This document shows positions 26,382-34,650 of a stretch of DNA of 64,000 nucleotides, piece by piece. Within the stretch, counting starts at the first letter, position 1, and every line of letters begins with the position of its first letter. A program made the translations under genes and the position numbers. The stretch is from positions 1 to 64,000 of the forward strand of contig CAZPOR010000007.1 of assembly GCA_964588325.1 (NCBI GenBank), given 5' to 3'. This DNA comes from Thiovibrio sp964588325. Lineage in GTDB: Bacteria > Desulfobacterota > Desulfobulbia > Desulfobulbales > Desulfurivibrionaceae. The notes beneath the pieces are model-generated. The model was not told the origin of the DNA, did not search any database, and was given only the letters and a program-made list of their open reading frames with translations.

Positions 26382-26810
26382 ATGCAAATACTGAAGGAAT
26401 TCAAAGAGTTTGCCATGCGCGGCAACGTGGTGGACATGGCGGTCGGCATCATCATCGGCAGCGCCTTCGGCAAGATCGTCAGCTCCCTGGTCCAGGACGT
26501 TATCATGCCGCACATCGGGTTGATCATGGGCAATGTCGATTTTTCCAATCTAGTCGTCACCCTTAAGGAGAAAACCGAGACCGCCGAGGCGATCACCCTC
26601 AAATACGGCGTGTTCATCAACACCATTTTGGATTTCGCCATCGTGGCCTTCGCCATCTTCATGCTCATCAAGCAGATCAATCGCCTGAAGAAAAAAGAGG
26701 AAGCGCCTGCCCCTGAACCCGCAACCAAGGAATGCCCCCAATGCTGCTCCATCATTCCGATCAAGGCGCTGCGTTGCCCGCACTGCACCTCGGAGCTTCA
26801 GGCGGCATAA
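26382..26810 (+). CDS. mscL: Large-conductance mechanosensitive channel with zinc-ribbon tail
   Basis: 142 residues. Pentameric channel that opens under membrane tension to release solutes in hypoosmotic shock. KEFKEFAMRGNVVDMAVGII (about 5-24) is the hallmark N-terminal helix plus TM1; TM2 is around 70-93, followed by the basic KQINRLKKKEE cluster. It is as long as E. coli MscL (136), but the extra C-terminus reads CPQCCSIIPIKALRCPHC, a C-x2-C...C-x2-C zinc-ribbon-like knuckle not present in E. coli MscL. GAGGAG lies 8-10 bases before the ATG. Confidence 0.93.
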   Translation: MQILKEFKEFAMRGNVVDMAVGIIIGSAFGKIVSSLVQDVIMPHIGLIMGNVDFSNLVVTLKEKTETAEAITLKYGVFINTILDFAIVAFAIFMLIKQINRLKKKEEAPAPEPATKECPQCCSIIPIKALRCPHCTSELQAA

Positions 26811-26990
26811 AGGGGGAATGAAAATTTGGGAAATGGATAGGAGGGTTTTCCTGCCGACTTAACGCAAACATCCGCGGCTTGTCAGTAGAATGTGTGCGTT
26901 GGAATTAAGTATCCTGTCCCCTGAATTCCCCCTGAATTCCCCCCCCGGGCGTGGAGTGCAAGGCGAAGCGTAATAGTTATGCACAGTTCC

Positions 26991-27815
26991 TCAAGGCTTT
27001 CCGCCCATGATTTTCCACGCTTGATAGACCTCACGCAGTTGTGTCTGCTGACTCTGAGGAAGGGTAAAGTCGTTGTAATACTGGTCGCCGTTGAATCGCA
27101 CTACTACGCGCTTGGCCGTCATCCAATGATTTAGCATCTCATGATTTTTGACCGGTATGTCGATCCACTCCCACACGGATCCGGAGGAATGATCGCGCTC
27201 GAAGTCCAGCTCGCCGAGTTCGTAGACCTTGTCATCGGCCTTCACGGTGACTGAACGGACAAAGAGCCAGTCATCGCCGTAATACTGAAGCTTGAGGCGG
27301 AGTGGATAGCCTGCGACGCTGCCCTTGCTTGAGCCGAAGTAGACGGAAATGTACTTAGCCAAGATCGGGGCATTACGATGGCTAACCCACGTAATGCCCT
27401 TTATTTCATCGGTACTCTTCTTCATGTTGCCGATTGCTCGCTCAAAAGCTAGGCGCTCCTCTTGCGCCTTTCGTTCTTCTTCTCGCTTGCGCTGCTTATC
27501 CGCAGCGGCGATACGAGAGTCAACTTGGGCAAGCAGCAATGAGGCTTCGCTACTTTCGGGTGAGGACGGATGCCGTTTCAAGAGGTCTGCAAAGAGTCTC
27601 TTCGCTTCGGCGTCGTTCTTTGCCTCGTAAGCCGACTTGGCTTGCGCGAGTAGCCGATTGGCGCCGAACTTGACTTCCTCCAACTCCGTGCGGAGGGCCT
27701 TAACCTGCGCTTCGAGTTCTGTGGCGCGCTTGCGCGCTTGTTCGTATTCTTGCTGCGACGGGCCGCAGCCGGAAAGGAGTGTAAGGGTAGCGGATAGCAG
27801 GAGAAGTTTTTTCAT
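26991..27815 (-). CDS. Coiled-coil lipoprotein, unknown function
   Basis: 274 residues. The signal peptide ends in the lipobox LLSGC (Cys17), predicting an outer- or inner-membrane lipoprotein. Residues 22-60 and 75-130 are Lys/Glu/Ala-rich coiled coil (EQARKRATELEAQ, KQRKREEERKAQEERLAFER), with a TPR-like segment around 55-95. The C-terminal 130 residues look like a beta-sandwich (LRLKLQYYGDDWLFVRSVTVKADDK). No family recognised. Base and codon use is lower in GC and less C-rich at third positions than in the flanking genes, suggesting acquisition. A related style of lipoprotein is seen in proteobacterial accessory regions. Confidence 0.7.
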   Translation of the reverse strand: MKKLLLLSATLTLLSGCGPSQQEYEQARKRATELEAQVKALRTELEEVKFGANRLLAQAKSAYEAKNDAEAKRLFADLLKRHPSSPESSEASLLLAQVDSRIAAADKQRKREEERKAQEERLAFERAIGNMKKSTDEIKGITWVSHRNAPILAKYISVYFGSSKGSVAGYPLRLKLQYYGDDWLFVRSVTVKADDKVYELGELDFERDHSSGSVWEWIDIPVKNHEMLNHWMTAKRVVVRFNGDQYYNDFTLPQSQQTQLREVYQAWKIMGGKP

Positions 27816-28019
27816 CGAAGAGGTCCTGAAGTTATCTGGTCAGTAGGGGCAAGCCCTGGGGACTTTGGTAAGTTGTGTGTAACTTATCCACCATATCTCC
27901 TTTCTTGCTCAGCTTTTGCAATATCAATCGCATCTTTACCGCGACATGACTTCTGTCGGCCAGCTACATGAATAACTCACACAACTTCCCAGCGTCCCTA
28001 TTGGCACTTCAGGAGTATT

Positions 28020-28598
28020 TCAACCTAATTCCTTCCTCGCATCTTCATTAAGATATAACTTCACGAGTTCCAAGTTGCTCAGGCCAGAATTGCTAAGACC
28101 AATATCATCGCGGATAGCAAGATATAACGAGTTAACTGCACTAAACACTTTCTTTGTATTGCCACTTCCAGACACAGTCTCAAACTCGATCTGAGCTCTT
28201 ATGACCTTTGGGGACCCCCACAACAAAATATCCGACTTAAACTTAAAAAGATATTGCACCAACTCCTGTGGATCTGGCTCTTTAACGGAAAGATTTTCGT
28301 TGGTGGCGCCAATGAGCCTAGAAACCATATCAATAAGGCCCTGATATATCTCTACTTTTCTTAGACGGTGCGCTTCTTCTGCCGCCCTCTTGCGCTCGTG
28401 CGCTTGGCTGAGTAGAACTGCCGATACGCCGACCAAGATCGTCGCCATAGCGCCAACAATGGCAGCAGATACTTCTGGACTAGCCGCCGAGATTGCGTCA
28501 ACGAATGCGCGTGCGAGCAGCCATATCCCATACCCGATGACGCCTATGAGCGTGAGCCCTAGGACTATTTGGAGTATTTTTTGAATCTTGGTATTCAT
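28020..28598 (-). CDS. Membrane protein of unknown function, AT-rich
   Basis: 192 residues. Two membrane helices lie near the N-terminus (about 8-30 and 43-63), followed by a basic coiled coil (QAHERKRAAEEAHRLRKVEIYQ) and a soluble domain resembling a small helical bundle. No family recognised. It is clearly poorer in GC than neighbouring core genes and lies with the lipoprotein gene 26991-27815 in an accessory stretch. The start at 28598 has AAGGT close upstream. Conceivably part of a small defence or stress module, but no catalytic motif is visible, so no function is proposed. Confidence 0.6.
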   Translation of the reverse strand: MNTKIQKILQIVLGLTLIGVIGYGIWLLARAFVDAISAASPEVSAAIVGAMATILVGVSAVLLSQAHERKRAAEEAHRLRKVEIYQGLIDMVSRLIGATNENLSVKEPDPQELVQYLFKFKSDILLWGSPKVIRAQIEFETVSGSGNTKKVFSAVNSLYLAIRDDIGLSNSGLSNLELVKLYLNEDARKELG

Positions 28599-28812
28599 GT
28601 GACCTTACTATATAATTCCGGCTAAAATTAGCCAAGGGTGTTATATGTCTACCTGACACTATGGAGCAATTCAAGGATATTATCTCGGAATTGGCCTGGA
28701 CAGATTTTCTATTATGACATGTTGCGGGAGCCATGATCCGCCCTGCTCTACCCCACCCCGGACAAAAAACCGGGCTCAACGCTTCACCCACTCCCATACA
28801 CCATACGCATCA

Positions 28813-29376
28813 ATGATTCCAGCCTCCTCATTCTTCCACACCTTTCTCAACCTAAACCACCTTGCCGATGAAGGCACCGGCTGGCTCTTCCTGCCCGGCA
28901 TGCGCTTTGAGGAGACCCAGGCATGGTGGAAGGATACCCTCCGCCAAAACCCGCACGAAGGGATTGACCTGCTCTATCTTGCAGACAGTTCTGGACAGCG
29001 GCAAGAGCTACCGAAGCAGGCCCTGATCCCGCCGCTCTGGGATGGGGAGGTGATTGCGGTGTTCGAGGATTTTCTGGGCAGCACCGTGGTGGTGCGACAT
29101 CCCATAATGGATGGGCAGGGCTGGAGGCTTGTTTCCCTCTATGGCCATGTCCGGCCCCTGGTGGAATGCGGAGCGCGGGTTTTTGCAGAAGAACCCTTGG
29201 CCAAGGTGGCATGCGGCACGGCGCGGGGCGCATCGGCCCCGCCGGATCATCTCCACCTCTCCCTTGGCTGGCTTGCGCCTGGGTGGTCGGTGGCGAAGCT
29301 AAACTGGCCCGGGTTGTGGAGCAACCCCGGCATCCGGCTTATCGATCCGCGGCCTTGGATTCAGCCCAAGCCCTGA
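28813..29376 (+). CDS. M23/LytM-like metallopeptidase domain protein
   Basis: About 188 residues from the ATG at 28813. The zinc site of M23 peptidases is present: H48-x-G-x-D52 (NPHEGIDLLY), H112 in SLYGHVRP, and H146-x-H148 in DHLHLS. The WDGEVIAVFEDFLGSTVVVRH strand pattern of the family lies between. No signal peptide is visible, so it may be cytosolic or an unusual secreted form; an upstream in-frame start at 28714 adds 33 residues that also lack a signal. M23 enzymes cut peptidoglycan crosslinks. Its last 16 bases overlap the end of the convergent YvcK/CofD gene. Confidence 0.7.
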   Translation: MIPASSFFHTFLNLNHLADEGTGWLFLPGMRFEETQAWWKDTLRQNPHEGIDLLYLADSSGQRQELPKQALIPPLWDGEVIAVFEDFLGSTVVVRHPIMDGQGWRLVSLYGHVRPLVECGARVFAEEPLAKVACGTARGASAPPDHLHLSLGWLAPGWSVAKLNWPGLWSNPGIRLIDPRPWIQPKP

Positions 29377-31622
29377 TCGGCTGAGGGCTGCAACTGCGCA
29401 GCAGTGTAGCGAAACACCACGGTCCGGAAGAAATCGATCATCGCCTGCCTGCGCCCCGCCACCCGCTGCTGTTCCGGGATCAGGCCGCAGGACATCATGC
29501 GGTTGATGGACATCTTGTATTCCACATGGCAAACATGGCGGTTATCCAGATACCAGGCATAGGTGAGGCCGAAGAGCAATCCTGGCGGGGTAAAGCCTTC
29601 CTCGCCGTTCACCAGCCGGGTGTAGAGGAGCGGGTTCTTGGCAGCCTGCCGCATCCGCACCAGCGCGAGAAATCGGGCCAGCTCCGTTGTGCTGAAGAAA
29701 CAGCGCAGCTCCGCTTCCGGTCGCAGAACCAAGCGGAACTCGTAGCCCAGGGATTCGCCGTCCCGCTCCACGGGCAGCCTGCGTTTTTCCTCGGCGTAAT
29801 TGCCCAAAAGCGATTGGCCCAGGGCGACCAGAAACCCCACCTCGAACTGCTCCGGTTCGGGGAAAATCTCTTTGCGGATCTTGATCAGCCGGTCGGCGGG
29901 ATCGTAGAATGAGAAAATAGTGTCCCATTCCTGGGCACGGCTCCATTCCTCCCGGTCCAGGAGAACAACCCCGGCAACGCGATCCAGATGCTCAAGGGGA
30001 ATATCCCCGTGACGCCAGAAGATCTCGGCCAGCGCAGGGTGCAGCTCTTCGGCAATGGCCAGGGTGCGGAGCCGTTCGCGGATCGCGCCGAAACGCTGGC
30101 TGGCCGTCTGGGCCAGGGGATCGAGCAGCACCTCCGCTCCACCGCCCGATCCGGCAAGCTGACATCCGCCCGTTTGGCCGAGGGAGTCGCGGATCGCCCA
30201 CATCACCCGCACCGCCGCGGCCAGGGAGGCGGGATCATGCTGGATCACCCCGCGCTGTTCGATATCGGCCTGGGCATAGAGCCGGGCCTCGATGGGGGCA
30301 AAGCCCATGCCCCGGACCTTGTCGCGGTCGAGATAGATGGGCACCTTGTTTTCCAGGGCGTAGCTCTGGAGGATGGAGCCAGGGATATCGCGCAACCCGA
30401 GGACCAGAATCTGGGCAAAAAGATCCCGCACCCCGCCGGGGATATTGCGGTGATAGGCGGCCAGCAGATCGGAGACATGAAACCGCTGCGGATGGTCGGT
30501 GTTGCCGTTGCCATGGGCCATATCGGTTTCCCCGGCCTGGGCCCAGAGGTTGGCCACGAGCATCTTGAGCGCCCCTTGGTTGTCGCGGATCGCCTGGGCG
30601 ATGCCCGGCACCTGCAAAATCGGCACGATGCTGGTGAACAGGCTGCCCGGAGCAAAGAGGATGATGTCGGCCTCGGCGATGGCGGCCAGCACCTGGGGCG
30701 GGGCCTGGGGCGGGGCGGCAAACTCCACGAAAACCCGGTCCACGGGATAGCCGCGCCGGGCGTGGCCGGATTTGTATTCCCCGCTCACCAATACCCCGTT
30801 GCCGTACAGCACCTTGAGCCGGGCCTGGGTGGTGGTGCAGGGCAAGACCGCCTCGGGATTGGCGCCGATGAGTTGGGCCAGCCGCGAGATTCCGGCCATC
30901 TCCTCCTGTTCGCTTAAAATAGCGGCGGCGAGCAGGAGATTGCCGAGGCAATGGGGGTGGGAGAGCTGCCTCCGCAGTTGCGGCTCGCGGAAAATCGCCT
31001 CGATCAGGCTGGCCAAACCGTGCCCCATACCCTCAGGCAGCGCAGCCAGATTGACGTCGGCATCGCCCAGCAGGGCATGGGGCGAGGAAGGCGGGGCTTC
31101 GAAACGGTGGTTAAACAGGCGGTGCAACGCCGCGATTACCCGCAACGCCTCCCGGCCCATGAGGCCATACTGCCCGTGCAGATGCTCCTGCCGGAGGGAG
31201 GAGAGCAGGACATGGCGGATATCGCCCAGGGCGATAAGGTCCAGCTCCTTGAGCAACTCGCCGCTGGAGCCACCGTCGTCGGTGACGCAGACCACGGCCT
31301 GGGTGTGCGGGAAAACCTCCTTGAGGCCCTGAAAAGGATCGTTGGGCCAGAGGGGATTGCGGCTGTCGCCGCCGATGAGATTGGAAAGCCCGGTGCCGCC
31401 CCCGAAAACAACCACCCGCACATCCCTGGTTTCCGCACCATTCAGGGCCATGGTCAGGCAAGCCAGCTCCGTGGCCATGCCTGCGGACGCAGACGGCGGG
31501 CCGGAAAGCGCCAAGCCGATGAGCTTCTCGGCCAGATCGCCCTCGGGCAGCAGATCGAGCAGGCCGAAGCGCGCCTCGGCCATTCGGGAAATCAGCTCGT
31601 TGGCGGACAGGGTTTCAGTCAA
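29361..31622 (-). CDS. Long CofD/YvcK-family protein
   Basis: 753 residues, about twice the length of a typical YvcK (gluconeogenesis factor) or CofD (2-phospho-L-lactate transferase). The family motifs lie near the N-terminus: VVVFGGGTGLSNLIGG (about residues 70-85) and VCVTDDGGSSGELLKEL (about 110-126), with the ALGDIRHVLLSS and SLFTSIVPILQVPGI segments later. The C-terminal about 330 residues form an extra domain not found in YvcK (ERLRTLAIAEELHPALAEIF onward). YvcK proteins help cells adapt cell-wall synthesis to gluconeogenic carbon; the extra domain may add a second activity. The start is a TTG at 31622 with GGAGAA seven bases upstream. Confidence 0.8.
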   Translation of the reverse strand: MTETLSANELISRMAEARFGLLDLLPEGDLAEKLIGLALSGPPSASAGMATELACLTMALNGAETRDVRVVVFGGGTGLSNLIGGDSRNPLWPNDPFQGLKEVFPHTQAVVCVTDDGGSSGELLKELDLIALGDIRHVLLSSLRQEHLHGQYGLMGREALRVIAALHRLFNHRFEAPPSSPHALLGDADVNLAALPEGMGHGLASLIEAIFREPQLRRQLSHPHCLGNLLLAAAILSEQEEMAGISRLAQLIGANPEAVLPCTTTQARLKVLYGNGVLVSGEYKSGHARRGYPVDRVFVEFAAPPQAPPQVLAAIAEADIILFAPGSLFTSIVPILQVPGIAQAIRDNQGALKMLVANLWAQAGETDMAHGNGNTDHPQRFHVSDLLAAYHRNIPGGVRDLFAQILVLGLRDIPGSILQSYALENKVPIYLDRDKVRGMGFAPIEARLYAQADIEQRGVIQHDPASLAAAVRVMWAIRDSLGQTGGCQLAGSGGGAEVLLDPLAQTASQRFGAIRERLRTLAIAEELHPALAEIFWRHGDIPLEHLDRVAGVVLLDREEWSRAQEWDTIFSFYDPADRLIKIRKEIFPEPEQFEVGFLVALGQSLLGNYAEEKRRLPVERDGESLGYEFRLVLRPEAELRCFFSTTELARFLALVRMRQAAKNPLLYTRLVNGEEGFTPPGLLFGLTYAWYLDNRHVCHVEYKMSINRMMSCGLIPEQQRVAGRRQAMIDFFRTVVFRYTAAQLQPSADQGLG

Positions 31623-31671
31623 ACAGGTTCTCCGTTAGAGAAATACACTCGTAAAAACAGAGCCAAAGCAA

Positions 31672-31764
31672 GTGCTTCGACAGGCTCAGCACGAACGGAA
31701 TATCAATGCATTAAGAAAATATCCGTCGCCGCTTACACTGCTCGCCCTGAGCTTGTCGAAGGGC
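31672..31764. repeat. Dispersed TTCGACAGGCTCAG hairpin repeat, copy 3
   Basis: Left arm GTGCTTCGACAGGCTCAGCA starts at 31672 and right arm CGCCCTGAGCTTGTCGAAGG ends at 31763. The interior CGTCGCCGCTTACACTGCT is shared with the hairpin at 3423-3491. It lies in the 202-base spacer between mdh and the CofD/YvcK gene. Confidence 0.8.
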
Positions 31765-31824
31765 TCTTTTTAACAACTCAACGAGAAGAAAAAAATACCA
31801 GGCCTATTCTTTACCTTTATGGCC

Positions 31825-32754
31825 TTATAATCCAGTAGCCGCCATCTGCTTGCGCACCGCCGCCTCGGAATCGGCCATGGCCTCTTGTTCCTCAGCGGTG
31901 AGCTTGAACTGGATGATCCGCTCCACGCCCTTGTCGCCCAAAACCACGGGCACCCCGAGGAAACAGCCGGAAAAGCCGAACTCGCCTTCCACATAGGCGG
32001 CGCAGGGCAATACCCGTTTGCTGTCGGTGAGCACTGCCTCGGCCATCTCCACCGCGGCGAGACCCGGAGTGTAAAAGGCGCTGCCGGTTTTGAGGTGGTT
32101 GACGATCTCGGCCCCGCCGTGCTGGGTGCGGTGGACGATTCCGGCCAGTTCCTCGGCGGAAAGCAGGTCGGTGACCGGCACCCCTGCCACGTTGGCCAAC
32201 CGGACCAGCGGCAGCATGTTGTCGCCGTGGATGCCCATGACCAAGGCGTTGACGTCACGCGGCGCCACGCCCAACGCCTCGGCCAGGAAGGTGCGGTAGC
32301 GGGCCGAGTCGAGCACCCCTGCCATGCCGATCACCCGCTCACGCGGGAAGCCGGTGACCTTGAAGGCCGTGTAGACCATGGCGTCGATGGGGTTGGTGAC
32401 CACGATCAGGACGCAGTTGGGGGCATGCTTGGCCACCTGTTCGGCGCAGGATTTGACGATGGCCACGTTCTTGGCTAGCAGGTCGTCGCGGCTCATGCCA
32501 GGCTTGCGGGCCAGACCTGCGGTGATGATCACCACGTCGGAACCGGCCAGATCGGCGAAATCGTTGGAGCCGGTGATCCGGTTGTTGAAGCCGTCCACCG
32601 GGCCCGATTGCAGCAAATCAAGGGCCTTGCCCTGGGGCACCCCTTCCACCACGTCCAACAGCAGAATATCGCCCAAGTTGCGGCTGGCGGCCCAGTGGGC
32701 GGCGGTGGCACCGACATTGCCCGCGCCGATGATGGTGATCTTGTTTCTTCTCAT
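31825..32754 (-). CDS. mdh: NAD-dependent malate dehydrogenase
   Basis: 309 residues, LDH-like malate dehydrogenase (bacterial type 3). Rossmann motif ITIIGAGNVGATAA at the N-terminus, substrate arginines in ITAGLARKPGMSRDDLL, VTNPIDAM, catalytic histidine in MGIHGDNML, and the VPVVLGDKG C-terminus. The GLARKPGMSR loop favours oxaloacetate over pyruvate. AGAGG precedes the ATG. It could act with the pyruvate carboxylase genes 10 kb away in the oxaloacetate-malate branch. Confidence 0.95.
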   Translation of the reverse strand: MRRNKITIIGAGNVGATAAHWAASRNLGDILLLDVVEGVPQGKALDLLQSGPVDGFNNRITGSNDFADLAGSDVVIITAGLARKPGMSRDDLLAKNVAIVKSCAEQVAKHAPNCVLIVVTNPIDAMVYTAFKVTGFPRERVIGMAGVLDSARYRTFLAEALGVAPRDVNALVMGIHGDNMLPLVRLANVAGVPVTDLLSAEELAGIVHRTQHGGAEIVNHLKTGSAFYTPGLAAVEMAEAVLTDSKRVLPCAAYVEGEFGFSGCFLGVPVVLGDKGVERIIQFKLTAEEQEAMADSEAAVRKQMAATGL

Positions 32755-32806
32755 AGGATGAACCTCTGTTTATGATTATCGAAAATTATGATGGTCTCAC
32801 CAGAAG

Positions 32807-32900
32807 CGCCCTTCGACAGGCTCAGGGCGAGCGGTGTTAATGACAATGGGCATTTCTCGTAACGTATAAGCTTCCGCTCGTGCTGAGCTTGTCGAAGCAC
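32807..32900. repeat. Dispersed TTCGACAGGCTCAG hairpin repeat, copy 4
   Basis: Left arm CCCTTCGACAGGCTCAGGGC (from 32809) and right arm GTGCTGAGCTTGTCGAAGCAC (to 32900) enclose a 50-base A/T-richer centre. It fills the spacer between kdsB and mdh. Confidence 0.8.
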
Positions 32901-32914
32901 CCGCCTCTCCCCCC

Positions 32915-33691
32915 TCATTTTCCCCCGTCTTTGCGGATCAGTTCTTCCACCCGCTCCAGATCCTTGGGCGTATCCACCTCGATGGAATCGTGCGGTGTGA
33001 GCACCACCTTGATGCGGTAGCCGAACTCCAGGGCCCGCAACTGCTCCAGCTTCTCGAACCGCTCCCACTCCCCCTCGGGCAAGCCGACAAAGGTAAGCAA
33101 AAATCCCTTGCGGTAGGCGTAAAAACCAAGATGCTTGTAGTAGGTCGGAGTCTCCGGCTCCTCGGGGTTGCGCTGAAACGGGATGGAGGCGCGGGAAAAA
33201 TAGAGGGCGTTGTTGTGCCGGTCGAACACGGTCTTGACGTGGTTGGGGTCGGTGATCTCCTCCTCGCGCACGATCTTGTAGATCAGGGTGGACATGGGCA
33301 GGGCCGGGTCTTCCAGCAATGGCGTGGCCACCTGAGAAACCACTTCCGCCTCGAAGAGCGGCTGGTCGCCCTGGATGTTCACCACCACATCCTGCTCGCC
33401 GATCCCCATGATGGAGGCGGCCTCTGCCAACCGGTCGGTGCCGGAAACATGATCCGAGCGGGTCATCACCGCTTCGCCGCCAAAGGAGCGAACGCATTCG
33501 GCGATCCGCTCGTCGTCGGTGGCCACGGCCACCCGGGAGAGCAGAGCCACCGCCTTGGCCCGTTCGTAGACATGCTGGATCATGGGCTTGCCCGCGATCA
33601 GAGCCAGGGGCTTGCCCTCGAAGCGGTTGGAATGGTAGCGGGCCGGGATGATGGCCACAACTTTGGCTTGTGCTTTGTGCGGGGTATCCAT
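32915..33691 (-). CDS. kdsB: 3-deoxy-manno-octulosonate cytidylyltransferase
   Basis: 258 residues. It activates Kdo (or its 8-amino variant) with CTP to give CMP-Kdo for LPS inner-core assembly. VVAIIPARYHSNRFEGKPLA, VATDDERIAECV, TRSDHVSGTDRLAEA, and VVNIQGDQPLFE are the family motifs. The start at 33691 is followed by a conserved N-terminus; the 45 codons upstream come from dispersed repeat copy 5 and are rejected. In Shewanella a KdsB homologue encoded with kdnA/kdnB prefers 8-amino-Kdo; here kdnA and kdnB lie 4-5 kb away. Confidence 0.93.
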   Translation of the reverse strand: MDTPHKAQAKVVAIIPARYHSNRFEGKPLALIAGKPMIQHVYERAKAVALLSRVAVATDDERIAECVRSFGGEAVMTRSDHVSGTDRLAEAASIMGIGEQDVVVNIQGDQPLFEAEVVSQVATPLLEDPALPMSTLIYKIVREEEITDPNHVKTVFDRHNNALYFSRASIPFQRNPEEPETPTYYKHLGFYAYRKGFLLTFVGLPEGEWERFEKLEQLRALEFGYRIKVVLTPHDSIEVDTPKDLERVEELIRKDGGK

Positions 33692-33770
33692 TATCTTCTC
33701 TGCTGTAAGTGGAGTGGTTTGGCCTATTGAGCATGGCGTATTCGCAAAAAGGCAAGATTTCCCCAAACAG

Positions 33771-33809
33771 GTGCTTCGACAAGGCGCTCCTGAGCTTGCC
33801 GAAGGGCAC
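33771..33809. repeat. Dispersed TTCGACAGGCTCAG repeat, copy 5 (short)
   Basis: GTGCTTCGACAAGGC and GAGCTTGCCGAAGGGCAC form a compact version of the same inverted repeat, with the long interior missing. It lies between kdsB and rsmJ. Confidence 0.7.
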
Positions 33810-33870
33810 TTTCTGCGAACACTCACGTATGGCCTGTGAAAAAACCTCCTGAATATACCATGGACGGAAA

Positions 33871-34650
33871 ATGATGCACCGGGAAAAAGTAGCCGTCAGC
33901 CATACTGCTCGGGCGCTGGCCGACAAAGCCCGCGAACTGGCAGCGCAACTGGGCTTACCGCTCCACAATCCGGAAGATCCCCTCCCTGCCCTGCTGCTGA
34001 CCCTGACCCCGGCCCGCCTGGAGCTGCGCCAAACCATCAAGGGCGCGGAAGGGCCGCTGTTCGTTGATTTCATCGGCGGCCCCATCGAGTACCGCCGCAG
34101 GCAAACCACCAACCGCAAGGAAGCCATTGCCAGGGCCGTGGGGCTCAAGGGCGGAGCAACCCCTGTGGTGCTCGATCTCACCGCAGGCCTGGGACGGGAC
34201 AGTTTCATCCTGGCCAGCCTTGGCTGCACGGTGCGCATGGTGGAACGCTCACCCGTGGTGGCGGCCCTGCTGGCGGATGCTCTGGAACGGGCAAAAGAGG
34301 AACCGACGCTGGCCGAGATCATGGCCCGGCTCAGCCTGATGGCCGGAGACAGCCTGAAAATCCTCCGCACCTGGCAGGGCGAGCACCCCGAGGTGATCTG
34401 CATCGACCCCATGTACCCGCACCGCAGCAAGAGCGCCCTGGTCAAAAAAGAGATGCGGCTTATCCGTCTGCTGGTCGGCGATGATGAGGACAGCGATGGT
34501 CTGCTGGCCGCGGCCCTTACCGTTGCCGGCCGCCGTGTGGTGGTGAAGCGGCCGCGCCTGGCCCCAGCCCTGGCCGGGCCTGCCCCCAACTTTGCCATCA
34601 ACGGCAAGAACAGCCGCTTTGATGTGTACCTGATCGCTCCCTTAGCGTAA
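33871..34650 (+). CDS. rsmJ: 16S rRNA (guanine1516-N2)-methyltransferase
   Basis: 259 residues, the normal size of RsmJ/YhiQ. SAM motif I is VVLDLTAGLGRDSFILASLG (about residues 99-118), ERSPVVAALL follows, and the family-specific DPMYPHR is at about 178-184. It adds an N2-methyl group to G1516 in 16S rRNA helix 45 region. Two adjacent ATG codons exist at 33871 and 33874; the first is used here. The gene is divergent from kdsB, and its last nine bases overlap the end of the convergent CcdA-like gene. Confidence 0.92.
   Translation: MMHREKVAVSHTARALADKARELAAQLGLPLHNPEDPLPALLLTLTPARLELRQTIKGAEGPLFVDFIGGPIEYRRRQTTNRKEAIARAVGLKGGATPVVLDLTAGLGRDSFILASLGCTVRMVERSPVVAALLADALERAKEEPTLAEIMARLSLMAGDSLKILRTWQGEHPEVICIDPMYPHRSKSALVKKEMRLIRLLVGDDEDSDGLLAAALTVAGRRVVVKRPRLAPALAGPAPNFAINGKNSRFDVYLIAPLA

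Noticed and set aside
32915..33826. Long N-terminal extension of KdsB
   Set aside because: The extra 45 codons are encoded by dispersed repeat copy 5, and the conserved KdsB N-terminus starts at 33691.
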